Assembly: GCA_045613685.1 (NCBI GenBank) | Contig: JAZLBL010000048.1 | Location: 1 to 64,000 of the forward strand | Reading direction: 5' to 3' | Length of the DNA: 64,000 nucleotides | Origin: Fimenecus sp045613685 | Lineage (GTDB): Bacteria; Bacillota; Clostridia; Oscillospirales; Acutalibacteraceae | Shown here: positions 45,277-52,265 of the stretch, one piece after another | How positions within the stretch are numbered: position 1 is the stretch's first letter | Layout: each line of letters opens with the position of its first letter | Notes under the pieces: generated by a model | The model's input: the letters and a program-made list of their open reading frames with translations, nothing else | Told to the model about the DNA's origin: nothing | The model's database searches: none | Program-made: the position numbers and the translations under genes

Positions 45277-45885
45277 TTATTTGATTTTTCTGATTGCCTT
45301 GTGAATTACTGATGCAACAGGTGGTGCAATAATGGTCGTTGTTACGATTTCCATAATACCATTAAGACCTATAAACGCTGCAAGAAAAGCGACAAGGTTC
45401 AAATCTCCACGGAAGCCCATAATGTAGTCGCTCTTGCCGAAGAAGATAATAAGCAGACTCATAAAAAAAGCTGTGTTTAAAACTGGTGCAGATAGTGCCC
45501 CGATTACATAAGCTAACTTGCGTTTCTTTTTCGCTATCATCTTATAGATTACAGCACAGAGATAACCCATAAGCACACGAGGTACAATGCACATAATGAA
45601 TGTGAAAATTGGGTTAATACTTAAAAGTGTAGTGCCGAATGCATCAAGACCGAAACATTGAATGAAACTTGTGATACCGAATACAAGTCCTAAAAAGGCT
45701 CCTGTTTTCTCACCCAAGGTCATAGCACCAACTGCAACGGGAATCATAATAAAGGTCATTTTAACAGGACCAAGTTGCAGATACCCAAGTGGCGTGAATG
45801 CCATCAACAGAATAATTGCTGAAAGCATAGCATTTTCGGTAAGCGCAATAATCTTTTTTCGGCTTACCTTTCTTTTTTTTGACAT
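45277..45885 (-). CDS. ECF transporter substrate-binding (S) component, probably pantothenate
   Basis: A 202-residue membrane protein with six spans, typical of ECF vitamin-uptake S components, with a basic N-terminus and ATENAMLSA-like start of the first helix. It follows the type III pantothenate kinase gene by 58 bp on the same strand, so PanT (pantothenate import) is the most likely role; the sequence alone does not fix the vitamin. The shared EcfAAT module is not in the window. A perfect AAGGAGG lies before the ATG. Confidence 0.8.
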   Translation of the reverse strand: MSKKRKVSRKKIIALTENAMLSAIILLMAFTPLGYLQLGPVKMTFIMIPVAVGAMTLGEKTGAFLGLVFGITSFIQCFGLDAFGTTLLSINPIFTFIMCIVPRVLMGYLCAVIYKMIAKKKRKLAYVIGALSAPVLNTAFFMSLLIIFFGKSDYIMGFRGDLNLVAFLAAFIGLNGIMEIVTTTIIAPPVASVIHKAIRKIK

Positions 45886-45943
45886 TTATATTCCTCCTTG
45901 CTACTGCTCCAAATGGATGCAATGCAAAATATTGACGAATAAA

Positions 45944-46708
45944 TTATTTATTTTTATTGTAAATTGCTTTGAGTCCTTTAAGAATCAAATCACTATCATA
46001 GACGATTTCTCTTTTGCAAACAGGCGAGATGAAATGTGAAAGTCCACCAGTTGCAATAATCGTTTTTGGTTCACCAAGCTCTTCTGCGAATCTATCAAGA
46101 AGTCCATCAATCATTGAAGCAGTGCCGAGAACAATTCCACTTTGCATACTTTCAATAGTGTTTGTTCCGCAAGCCTTTTTAGGTGGTTCAAGACTGATTG
46201 CAGGTAAGAGAGAACTTGTGTTAGTAAGCGCCTGTAAAGAAATTGCAACACCAGGGGCTATCATACAACCGCGAAAACCCTTATTTTCATCAATGGCATA
46301 GATTTTTGTAGCAGTGCCAAGGTCGATAACAAATGCAGGTAATTCGTATTCGTTAGCAGCACCAACAGCACCTGCGGCTAAATCCGCACCAAGTTGAGCA
46401 GGATTATCAATTAAAATATTGAGTCCTGTTTTAACACCGGGAGAAAGTACAATAACGTTTGTGCCAATAAGCTTTTCAACGGCGTTTTTAACATGAACTG
46501 TAATTTCAGGAACAACAGAAGAAATTATAGCACCTGAAATTTTATTAAAATCAATATTATAAATTTTAAATATGTTTAAAAATTCAACGGCAAACTGGTC
46601 ATCAGTCTTTTGTCTTTCAGTTGCAAGACGAGCACTCATTGTGAGCATTTCATTCTGAAAAAGACCGATATTCATATTTGTGTTGCCGATATCTATTGTA
46701 AGAAGCAT
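45944..46708 (-). CDS. coaX: Type III pantothenate kinase
   Basis: A 254-residue kinase for the first step of coenzyme A synthesis. The ASKHA-fold phosphate motif LLTIDIGNTNMNIG is at the N-terminus, ATERQKTDDQF near 29, FVIDLGTATKIYAID near 125 (catalytic Asp region) and IATGGLSHFI near 217 follow. A promoter TTGATA-17-TATAAT lies upstream. It is paired with the ECF S component, giving import and activation of pantothenate. Confidence 0.95.
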   Translation of the reverse strand: MLLTIDIGNTNMNIGLFQNEMLTMSARLATERQKTDDQFAVEFLNIFKIYNIDFNKISGAIISSVVPEITVHVKNAVEKLIGTNVIVLSPGVKTGLNILIDNPAQLGADLAAGAVGAANEYELPAFVIDLGTATKIYAIDENKGFRGCMIAPGVAISLQALTNTSSLLPAISLEPPKKACGTNTIESMQSGIVLGTASMIDGLLDRFAEELGEPKTIIATGGLSHFISPVCKREIVYDSDLILKGLKAIYNKNK

Positions 46709-46735
46709 AATCTCACCTCGTTTTTTAACTCAATA

Positions 46736-46764
46736 ATTATATACCATTTTTTATTGTTTATCAA
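46736..46764 (-). promoter_or_regulatory. Promoter of coaX
   Basis: On the minus strand TTGATA, 17 bp, TATAAT. The plus-strand radical SAM gene begins just beyond it. Confidence 0.7.
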
Positions 46765-46805
46765 GTTTTTTTGTGTTACAATATGTGAAGATAGGCGGTG
46801 AAACT

Positions 46806-47684
46806 GTGATTTGTAATCTTTGTCCAAGAAACTGCAATGCAGAAAGAACTGAATATATGGGTAATGGCTTTTGCAAAATGCCCCTGAACCCTGTGCTTGC
46901 CCGTGCAGATATTCATATGTGGGAAGAACCTTGCATAAGTGGTGAAAAGGGGACGGGTGCCATTTTCTTTTCAGGTTGCTCTTTAAAATGTTGCTTTTGT
47001 CAGAATTATCCCATAAGTCACGAAAACAAGGGCGAAGTTATAACCACGGCACGACTTGTTGAGATTATTAAAGAACTTGAAAATAAAGGAGTTCACACAA
47101 TAGATTTTGTTAATCCCACTCACTTTTCGCATATTTTAATTGATGCGTTGACAGAATACAAACCACAAGTCCCGGTGGTTTATAATTCTTCAGGTTATGA
47201 CAGTGTTGAAACTCTCAAAAAATTAGAAGGATTAGTTGATGTTTATTTGCCTGATTTAAAATATTTCAGTAGTGAAAAATCAAAGGCTTACGCTAAATGT
47301 CCCGACTATTTTGAAAAAGCGAGCAAGGCCATTCTTGAAATGTATCGTCAACAACCAAAAACAGAATTCAAAGACGGAATAATTCAAAAAGGTCTCATTA
47401 TCCGTCATCTTGCGTTGCCCAAAAATGTGGACGAGAGCAAAAACATACTTTTATGGATTAAGAACAATCTTCCAAACGATACATATATAAGTATAATGAG
47501 TCAATATACACCTTATGGTAATGTTGCAGAGTTCAAAGAGTTGAATCGTAAACTCACAACCGCAGAATATAATAAAGTGGTTGACTATTTTGTTGATTTA
47601 GGTTTCACAAATGGTTTTATGCAAGAAAAAACATCTGCAAAAACTGATTTTATTCCTGATTTTGATATGACAGGTGTAAAATGA
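46806..47684 (+). CDS. PflA/PflX-like radical SAM protein
   Basis: A 292-residue radical SAM protein. A Cys-rich N-terminal motif CNLCPRNCNAER precedes the SAM cluster motif GCSLKCCFCQNYPIS near residue 59. It resembles COG1313 proteins, relatives of pyruvate formate-lyase activating enzyme whose target is not generally known. The start is GTG 46806 (MICNLC), preceded by AGGCGGTG; a longer in-frame reading from 46773 is unlikely because the Cys motif starts the family. No glycyl-radical enzyme gene is adjacent. Confidence 0.82.
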   Translation: MICNLCPRNCNAERTEYMGNGFCKMPLNPVLARADIHMWEEPCISGEKGTGAIFFSGCSLKCCFCQNYPISHENKGEVITTARLVEIIKELENKGVHTIDFVNPTHFSHILIDALTEYKPQVPVVYNSSGYDSVETLKKLEGLVDVYLPDLKYFSSEKSKAYAKCPDYFEKASKAILEMYRQQPKTEFKDGIIQKGLIIRHLALPKNVDESKNILLWIKNNLPNDTYISIMSQYTPYGNVAEFKELNRKLTTAEYNKVVDYFVDLGFTNGFMQEKTSAKTDFIPDFDMTGVK

Positions 47685-47686
47685 TG

Positions 47687-47714
47687 TTGAAATCTATAAA
47701 AATGATGATATAAT
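47687..47714 (+). promoter_or_regulatory. Promoter of mscL-proC
   Basis: TTGAAA at 47687-47692, 16-bp spacer, TATAAT at 47709-47714. Confidence 0.65.
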
Positions 47715-47747
47715 TATTACATAATTTTTAAGAAAGAGGGTTTAAAA

Positions 47748-48206
47748 ATGAAAGGATTTTTCAAAGAATTTAAAGAATTTGCAATGCGTGGTAACGTAAT
47801 TGACCTTGCAGTCGGTGTTATCATCGGTGGCGCTTTCCAAAAAATCGTAACATCAGTTGTTAACGACCTTGTTATGCCACTTATCGGTCTCATCACAAAG
47901 GGTAGTGATTTCGCATCAAAATTTGTAGCACTCGACGGCGGTGACTATGCAACAATCGAAGAAGCAACAGAAGCAGGTGCAGCAATTCTTACATATGGTA
48001 ACTTTATTGCAGTAACAATCGATTTCCTTATTATGGCATTTGTTATTTTCCTTCTCGTTAAAGGACTTAACAAACTCACTTCAATCGGCAAGAAAGAAGA
48101 GCCTGTTGTGGAAGCAGCACCTACAACAAAGGTTTGCCCATTCTGCAAGAGTGAAATTGCAATTGATGCTACAAAGTGTGCACACTGTACATCTGACGTT
48201 GAATAA
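47748..48206 (+). CDS. mscL: Large-conductance mechanosensitive channel with C-terminal zinc ribbon
   Basis: A 152-residue MscL, the emergency valve that opens under osmotic downshock. The N-terminal FKEFAMRGNVIDLAVGVIIGGAF and two membrane spans (about 16-45 and 77-102) are classic. The tail differs from textbook MscL: after the cytoplasmic helix it ends with CPFCKSEIAIDATKCAHC, two CxxC pairs forming a zinc ribbon. This adds a possible metal or partner-binding module. An AAAGAGGG site precedes the ATG, and proC begins 2 bp after its stop. Confidence 0.93.
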   Translation: MKGFFKEFKEFAMRGNVIDLAVGVIIGGAFQKIVTSVVNDLVMPLIGLITKGSDFASKFVALDGGDYATIEEATEAGAAILTYGNFIAVTIDFLIMAFVIFLLVKGLNKLTSIGKKEEPVVEAAPTTKVCPFCKSEIAIDATKCAHCTSDVE

Positions 48207-48208
48207 TT

Positions 48209-49015
48209 ATGCAAATTAAATTAGGTTTTATCGGTTGTGGAAATATGGCAACTGCAATAATAAATGGTGCAGTTTCATCAGAATTTATTGCAGGTGAAAA
48301 TATTTTTGTCTATGATATTGATAGTGAGAAAACAGGTTTTCTTCACGAAAAGTTTGGAATAAATATTTGCGATTCTGCAGAGAGCGTTGCAGAGAATACT
48401 GATGTAACAGTTCTTGCGGTTAAACCACAGATTTTCCCAACAGTTTTACCACAGATTAAAGATGTTGTTTTAGAAAAAGGTACAGCAATCGTTTCAATTG
48501 GTGCAGGTAAAACGCTCAATTATATCGGCTCATTTTTAGATGACGATGCAAAAATTGTTCGTGTTATGCCAAATATAAATGCCAAAGTCGGTGCATCAAT
48601 GAGTGGCGTTTGTAAGAACAAAAACGTCAATGATAATTTGCTTCAATTCGTCAAAGACTTGTGTCGCTCATTCGGTGATGTAATTGAGTTAGAAGAAGAT
48701 ATGTTTCCGCTTTTCGGCGTAATTGCAGGCTGTTCACCGGCTTATTCATTTATGTTTATTGACTCAATGGCTCGTGAAGCCGTGAAAAACGGAATGAATA
48801 AAAAAGATGCTTTGAAAATCTGTGCACAAGCCGTGCTTGGCAGTGCAAAGACTATTTTAGAAGATAATGACGCAAATGCGTGGGCACTTATAAATAGTGT
48901 TTGCTCACCGGGTGGCACAACCATTGAGGGAATATCAGTTTTAGAAAACGAAGGTTTTGATAAAACTGTTATGAATGCCGTGAAAGCATCCCTTGAAAAA
49001 GATAAGAAATTATAA
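48209..49015 (+). CDS. proC: Pyrroline-5-carboxylate reductase
   Basis: A 268-residue NAD(P)H enzyme, the last step of proline synthesis. The Rossmann motif GFIGCGNMATAIINGA is at the N-terminus, VLAVKPQIF near residue 70, MPNINAKVGASM near 119, and the family-typical C-terminal SVCSPGGTTIEGI near 229. It is translationally coupled to mscL; both bear on osmotic balance. Confidence 0.95.
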   Translation: MQIKLGFIGCGNMATAIINGAVSSEFIAGENIFVYDIDSEKTGFLHEKFGINICDSAESVAENTDVTVLAVKPQIFPTVLPQIKDVVLEKGTAIVSIGAGKTLNYIGSFLDDDAKIVRVMPNINAKVGASMSGVCKNKNVNDNLLQFVKDLCRSFGDVIELEEDMFPLFGVIAGCSPAYSFMFIDSMAREAVKNGMNKKDALKICAQAVLGSAKTILEDNDANAWALINSVCSPGGTTIEGISVLENEGFDKTVMNAVKASLEKDKKL

Positions 49016-49019
49016 AAGT

Positions 49020-49045
49020 AACGGACAGCAACTGCTGTCCGTTTT
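49020..49045. terminator. Bidirectional terminator between proC and cysK
   Basis: ACGGACAGCA pairs with TGCTGTCCGT with only two bases between, then T-rich sequence. Confidence 0.85.
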
Positions 49046-49050
49046 CTTTG

Positions 49051-49974
49051 TTAGAACAAATCTGTTGATAAATATCTGTCACCCGTGTCGGGTAAAATCA
49101 CAACGATGTTTTTATCTTTATTTTCTTCTTTTCTTGCTAAAAGTAATGCACCGTGAAGTGCGGCGCCTGATGAAATACCAACCAAAACACCTTCACGCTT
49201 TGCCATCATACGACTTGCTTCATAAGCCTCGTTTGTGCTTACTGTGATAATCTCATCAATGATTTCTGTGTTAAGAATTTCTGGGATAAACCCTGCGCCG
49301 ATACCTTGTAATCCGTGAGCACCTGCTTTGCCGCCTGAAAGGACAGGTGAGTCAACAGGCTCAATGCCAACAATTTTAATGTCAGGATTTTTTGATTTAA
49401 GATATTCGCCGATTCCTGTGATTGTGCCACCTGTGCCAACACCTGCAACAAGAATATCCACTTGACCGTCTGTGTCATCCCAAATTTCAGGACCAGTTGT
49501 CTCAAAATGTGCCTTTGGGTTTGCAGGGTTTATAAACTGACCTGCAACAATACTGTCTGGGATTTCTCTGGATAATTCTTCGGCTTTCTGGATTGCACCA
49601 TTCATACCCTTTGAGCCATCTGTAAGCACCAATTCTGCACCAAAAGATGCAATGAGCTTTCTGCGTTCAACTGACATTGTTTCAGGCATTGTGATAATGA
49701 GTTTATATCCTTTTGCAGCCGCAACTGATGCAAGACCAATACCTGTGTTGCCACTTGTCGGCTCAATAATTACAGAACCTTCTTTTAAAAGACCTTTTTC
49801 TTCGGCATCTTCAATCATAGCCTTTGCAACTCGGTCTTTAATGCTACCGGCAGGGTTGAATAACTCTAACTTTGCATAAATATTAGCAGAAAGTTTCTCG
49901 TCTTTTTCAATATTTGAAAGCTCCAAAAGTGGAGTTCTTCCAATCAATTCTGATGCGGTTTTAAAAATTCTCAT
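49051..49974 (-). CDS. cysK: Cysteine synthase (O-acetylserine sulfhydrylase)
   Basis: A 307-residue PLP enzyme forming cysteine from O-acetylserine and sulfide. Lys46 in NPAGSIKDRVAK binds PLP, PTSGNTGIGLA near residue 68 binds substrate, GTGGTITGIG near 175 binds the PLP phosphate and SSGAA near 260 follows. The C-terminus LPDTGDRYLS is also typical. It stands alone, with a GGAGATGG site before the ATG. Confidence 0.96.
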   Translation of the reverse strand: MRIFKTASELIGRTPLLELSNIEKDEKLSANIYAKLELFNPAGSIKDRVAKAMIEDAEEKGLLKEGSVIIEPTSGNTGIGLASVAAAKGYKLIITMPETMSVERRKLIASFGAELVLTDGSKGMNGAIQKAEELSREIPDSIVAGQFINPANPKAHFETTGPEIWDDTDGQVDILVAGVGTGGTITGIGEYLKSKNPDIKIVGIEPVDSPVLSGGKAGAHGLQGIGAGFIPEILNTEIIDEIITVSTNEAYEASRMMAKREGVLVGISSGAALHGALLLARKEENKDKNIVVILPDTGDRYLSTDLF

Positions 49975-50022
49975 AGCACCATCTCCAAAATCAATTTATA
50001 TGATTTAGTATATCCAAATTTG

Positions 50023-50098
50023 TGGTCGAGATGACAGGAATCGAACCTGCGGCATCCACGTCCCGAACGTGGCGCGCTACCAACTGCGCTACATCTCG
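50023..50098 (-). tRNA. tRNA-Pro (anticodon CGG)
   Basis: Folds as a full cloverleaf on the minus strand: acceptor CGAGATG with CATCTCG, D arm AGCGCAGTTGGTAGCGC, anticodon stem CCACG/CGTGG around loop TTCGGGA with anticodon CGG, T arm with GGTTCGATTCC, and an encoded CCA end. The C1-G72 first pair is characteristic of bacterial tRNA-Pro. A partial copy of its 5' end lies 193 bp away. Confidence 0.95.
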
Positions 50099-50139
50099 AT
50101 AAATATATTTAATTATTTCATAAATGTTAATGAGATGTA

Positions 50140-50268
50140 TTTAGAGCGCACCACTACGTGGCTTATGGTTAAAACATAGTCGTTCTGCTCACAGTCGCTT
50201 CGCATAACTCCTTGTTTTGCCCCTTTTCGCACTCCTTTAATCTGCCACTGGCAGCAGTCGTGCTCAAA
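50140..50268. repeat. Imperfect palindromic insert between tRNA-Pro and its partial copy
   Basis: A GC-richer block in an A/T-rich gap. Its ends, GAGCGCAC and GTGCTC, are loosely inverted, and it holds a local hairpin CTGCCACTGGCAG. No coding frame is evident. It looks like a degenerate mobile palindrome, similar in style but not sequence to that at 1236-1322. Beyond it, 50292-50345 holds nothing recognisable. Confidence 0.45.
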
Positions 50269-50269
50269 A

Positions 50270-50291
50270 CTACCAACTGCGCTACATCTCG
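50270..50291 (-). repeat. Partial duplicate of the tRNA-Pro 5' end
   Basis: These 22 bases are identical to 50077-50098, the acceptor 5' strand and first half of the D arm of tRNA-Pro, in the same orientation and 193 bp upstream of it in tRNA direction. There is no other tRNA part here, so it is a remnant, not a gene. Confidence 0.9.
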
Positions 50292-50345
50292 TTGTTATTA
50301 ACTAATTATAATATGTTCGAATTTATAAATCAAGTAGTTTAAAAG

Positions 50346-50375
50346 TAAAAAGGCGAGGGGTTACCTCGCCTAATT
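50346..50375 (-). terminator. Terminator after trpB
   Basis: AGGCGAGG pairs with CCTCGCCT across a GGTTA loop. On the minus strand it is followed by TTTTTACTTTT. Confidence 0.85.
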
Positions 50376-50378
50376 TTT

Positions 50379-51599
50379 TTATCTAATTCCGTAATTTTCA
50401 ATGATATAGTCCATATCTTTGTCGCCACGACCTGAAAGGTTGATAAGAACTGAGCCGTGTTCCATCTGCTTTGCGAGCTTCATTCCGTATGCAACTGCGT
50501 GTGAGCTTTCAATAGCAGGGATAATACCTTCCATACGAGAGAGCTTGAAGAATGCGTCGATTGTTTCTTCGTCGTCAATTACATCATATTTAACTCTGCC
50601 GAGTTCTTGTAAGAATGCGTGTTCAGGGCCTGATGATGGATAGTCAAGACCACTTGCAACTGAATAAACAGGAGCAGGCTCGCCGTTTTCATCTTTAAGC
50701 ATAATGCTGTTAAATCCGTGCATAACACCTTCTGTGCCGTATTTAAGACTTGCTGCGTGGTCGCCCATCTTAGGGCCACGACCAAGTGGCTCAATACCAT
50801 AAATATCAACAGGGTCATTTAAGAAACCTGAGAAAAGACCTGCTGCGTTAGAGCCACCACCAACACAAGCAACAACAGCGTTAGGAAGATGACCTGTCAT
50901 TTCAATGAACTGTTCTCTTGCTTCGATACCGATAACACTCTGGAAATCACGGACCATCATTGGAAATGGGTGAGGTCCTAAAACTGAGCCGATACAATAA
51001 ATGCAGTCGTTATATTCCTTACTATATGCATCAAATGCTGCGTCAACTGCTTCTTTAAGAGTCTGTAAACCGTGAGTTACTTCAACAACATTTGCACCTA
51101 AAATCTTCATTCTCGCAACGTTTGGAGCTTGCTTTTTGATGTCAACAGAGCCCATATAGATATCGCATTCAAGACCGAAATATGCAGCGGCAGTAGCAAG
51201 AGCAACACCGTGTTGACCTGCACCAGTTTCTGCAATAACCTTTTTCTTACCCATATATTTTGCAAGAAGTGCTTCACCCATACAGTGATTTAATTTATGA
51301 GCACCTGAATGGTTCAAGTCTTCACGCTTTGCATAGAGTTGAACTTTACCACCCAAAGCATCTGAAAGTCTTTCGAGATGTGTAACAGGTGTTGGTCTGC
51401 CTTGAAATTCTTTTCTGATTCTGCGAAGCTCTGCAATGAATTTTCTTGACTGGCAAATTGAGAAATATGCTTCAGTAATCTCTGCCATAGCATTCTTTAA
51501 TTTATCGTCAATATAAACTCCGCCGTATTTGCCGAAATAACCATCCTTATCAGGATAATTGTTGAAATAAGTTTCAAAATCCACATTGTTGAGAATCAT
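50379..51599 (-). CDS. trpB: Tryptophan synthase beta chain
   Basis: A 406-residue PLP enzyme condensing indole and serine to tryptophan. The PLP Lys is about residue 102 in LNHSGAHKLN. RPTPVTHLERLS, AETGAGQHGVA, GPHPFPMMVRDFQS and VGGGSNAAG match the TrpB1 type that normally pairs with TrpA. No trpA or other trp gene is adjacent, so it stands as an orphan cistron, perhaps using imported or microbially shared indole. It is preceded by a T-box leader, so expression follows the charging of tRNA-Trp. The start is ATG 51599 with AGGAGG; the longer open frame upstream is leader RNA. Confidence 0.93.
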   Translation of the reverse strand: MILNNVDFETYFNNYPDKDGYFGKYGGVYIDDKLKNAMAEITEAYFSICQSRKFIAELRRIRKEFQGRPTPVTHLERLSDALGGKVQLYAKREDLNHSGAHKLNHCMGEALLAKYMGKKKVIAETGAGQHGVALATAAAYFGLECDIYMGSVDIKKQAPNVARMKILGANVVEVTHGLQTLKEAVDAAFDAYSKEYNDCIYCIGSVLGPHPFPMMVRDFQSVIGIEAREQFIEMTGHLPNAVVACVGGGSNAAGLFSGFLNDPVDIYGIEPLGRGPKMGDHAASLKYGTEGVMHGFNSIMLKDENGEPAPVYSVASGLDYPSSGPEHAFLQELGRVKYDVIDDEETIDAFFKLSRMEGIIPAIESSHAVAYGMKLAKQMEHGSVLINLSGRGDKDMDYIIENYGIR

Positions 51600-51612
51600 A
51601 ATTGTTCCTCCT

Positions 51613-51840
51613 AAAAAAATAAAAATCCATCCCACAAAAATATGGGACAGACTGAAAATAATCTGCGGTACCACCCAAATTCGTAGCATAGCTACGCACT
51701 CACTGTGTACGAACATACACTCAGCACTATAACGGTTGCTCTCCGTCGCACCTACATATCGGATTGCCCTCAAAAGTCCATTCATTGAAATTCTTATTAC
51801 CGCATTTGCACCATCAACGGCTCTCTTTGAATAAGTTTAA
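51613..51840 (-). ncRNA. T-box leader controlling trpB (tryptophan specifier)
   Basis: Minus-strand leader. The T-box core GGGTGGTACCGCAG (about 51664-51678) binds the uncharged tRNA end and forms the antiterminator. Upstream is a stem I-like region with GAATGGAC, where TGG would be the tryptophan specifier codon, beginning near AAAGAGAGCCG at about 51827. A terminator hairpin, GTCCCA with TGGGAT plus a T-run, covers about 51613-51650. Uncharged tRNA-Trp would turn trpB on. Confidence 0.88.
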
Positions 51841-51935
51841 ATCAACTACTATTCTTTCTCACAGGTTTTATTGGTTGAATATTAACTTACAAGAATTTTA
51901 GCACCACAAACAATTATTGTCAATAGAAATATTTG

Positions 51936-52180
51936 CAAATTTGAATTTGTCGAGCTCTTTTAAAGTTTTTATCTCACCAAAATCGACCATCAAACAATGT
52001 AGGGGCGATTCACGAATCGCCCGAAAAGGTTACATCTCGCAATTGGAACGGGTCATAGTCTCACCTGCCGGTTCGGTCGGTGCTTCTGCTTCGCAGAGGT
52101 GTCTACCAGACACCCGCACCGTGAATGACCCCTACAAGGTTACATCACTGTACAAAAGAGATAGACAAACCCCAATTTGT
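51936..52180. repeat. Terminal-inverted-repeat element, copy B (interrupted)
   Basis: About 245 bp. Left end CAAATTTGAATTTGTCGA and right end GACAAACCCCAATTTG. The internal palindromes come in the order CGA variant (52003-52022) then TCA variant, the reverse of copies A and C, and the right inner arm equals the left inner arm of copy A inverted. The second palindrome is split by a 64-bp insertion (52057-52120). Without it the length is about 181 bp. Confidence 0.8.
52057..52120. repeat. 64-bp palindromic insertion nested in repeat copy B
   Basis: Where copies A and C have an unbroken GTCATTCGTGAATGAC-type palindrome, copy B has a 64-bp segment starting AGTCTCACCTGCC and ending CCCGCACC. It contains the hairpin GGTGTCTACCAGACACC and a second GCTTCTGCTTCGCAGAGG-like hairpin. 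It appears to have replaced two bases at the palindrome tip. Confidence 0.75.
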
Positions 52181-52227
52181 CAAACGAAAAAATCTATACT
52201 TTTTATATGGTATTTATTGTTAAAATA

Positions 52228-52236
52228 TGTTATACT
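52228..52236 (+). promoter_or_regulatory. Extended -10 promoter of polA
   Basis: TGT directly precedes TATACT at 52231-52236. The -35 region is poor, as expected for an extended -10 promoter. GGAG and the ATG follow about 30 bp later. Confidence 0.55.
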
Positions 52237-52265
52237 ATCTATAACTATGATTTTGGAGTTGCGTT

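Noticed and set aside
50023..50345. Phage or integrative-element attachment site at tRNA-Pro
   Set aside because: No integrase, recombinase or phage gene is present, the duplicated part is the 5' end, and the interval is under 200 bp.
51600..51785. Longer N-terminus for trpB
   Set aside because: The stretch is the T-box antiterminator and terminator region; ATG 51599 has a perfect AGGAGG site.
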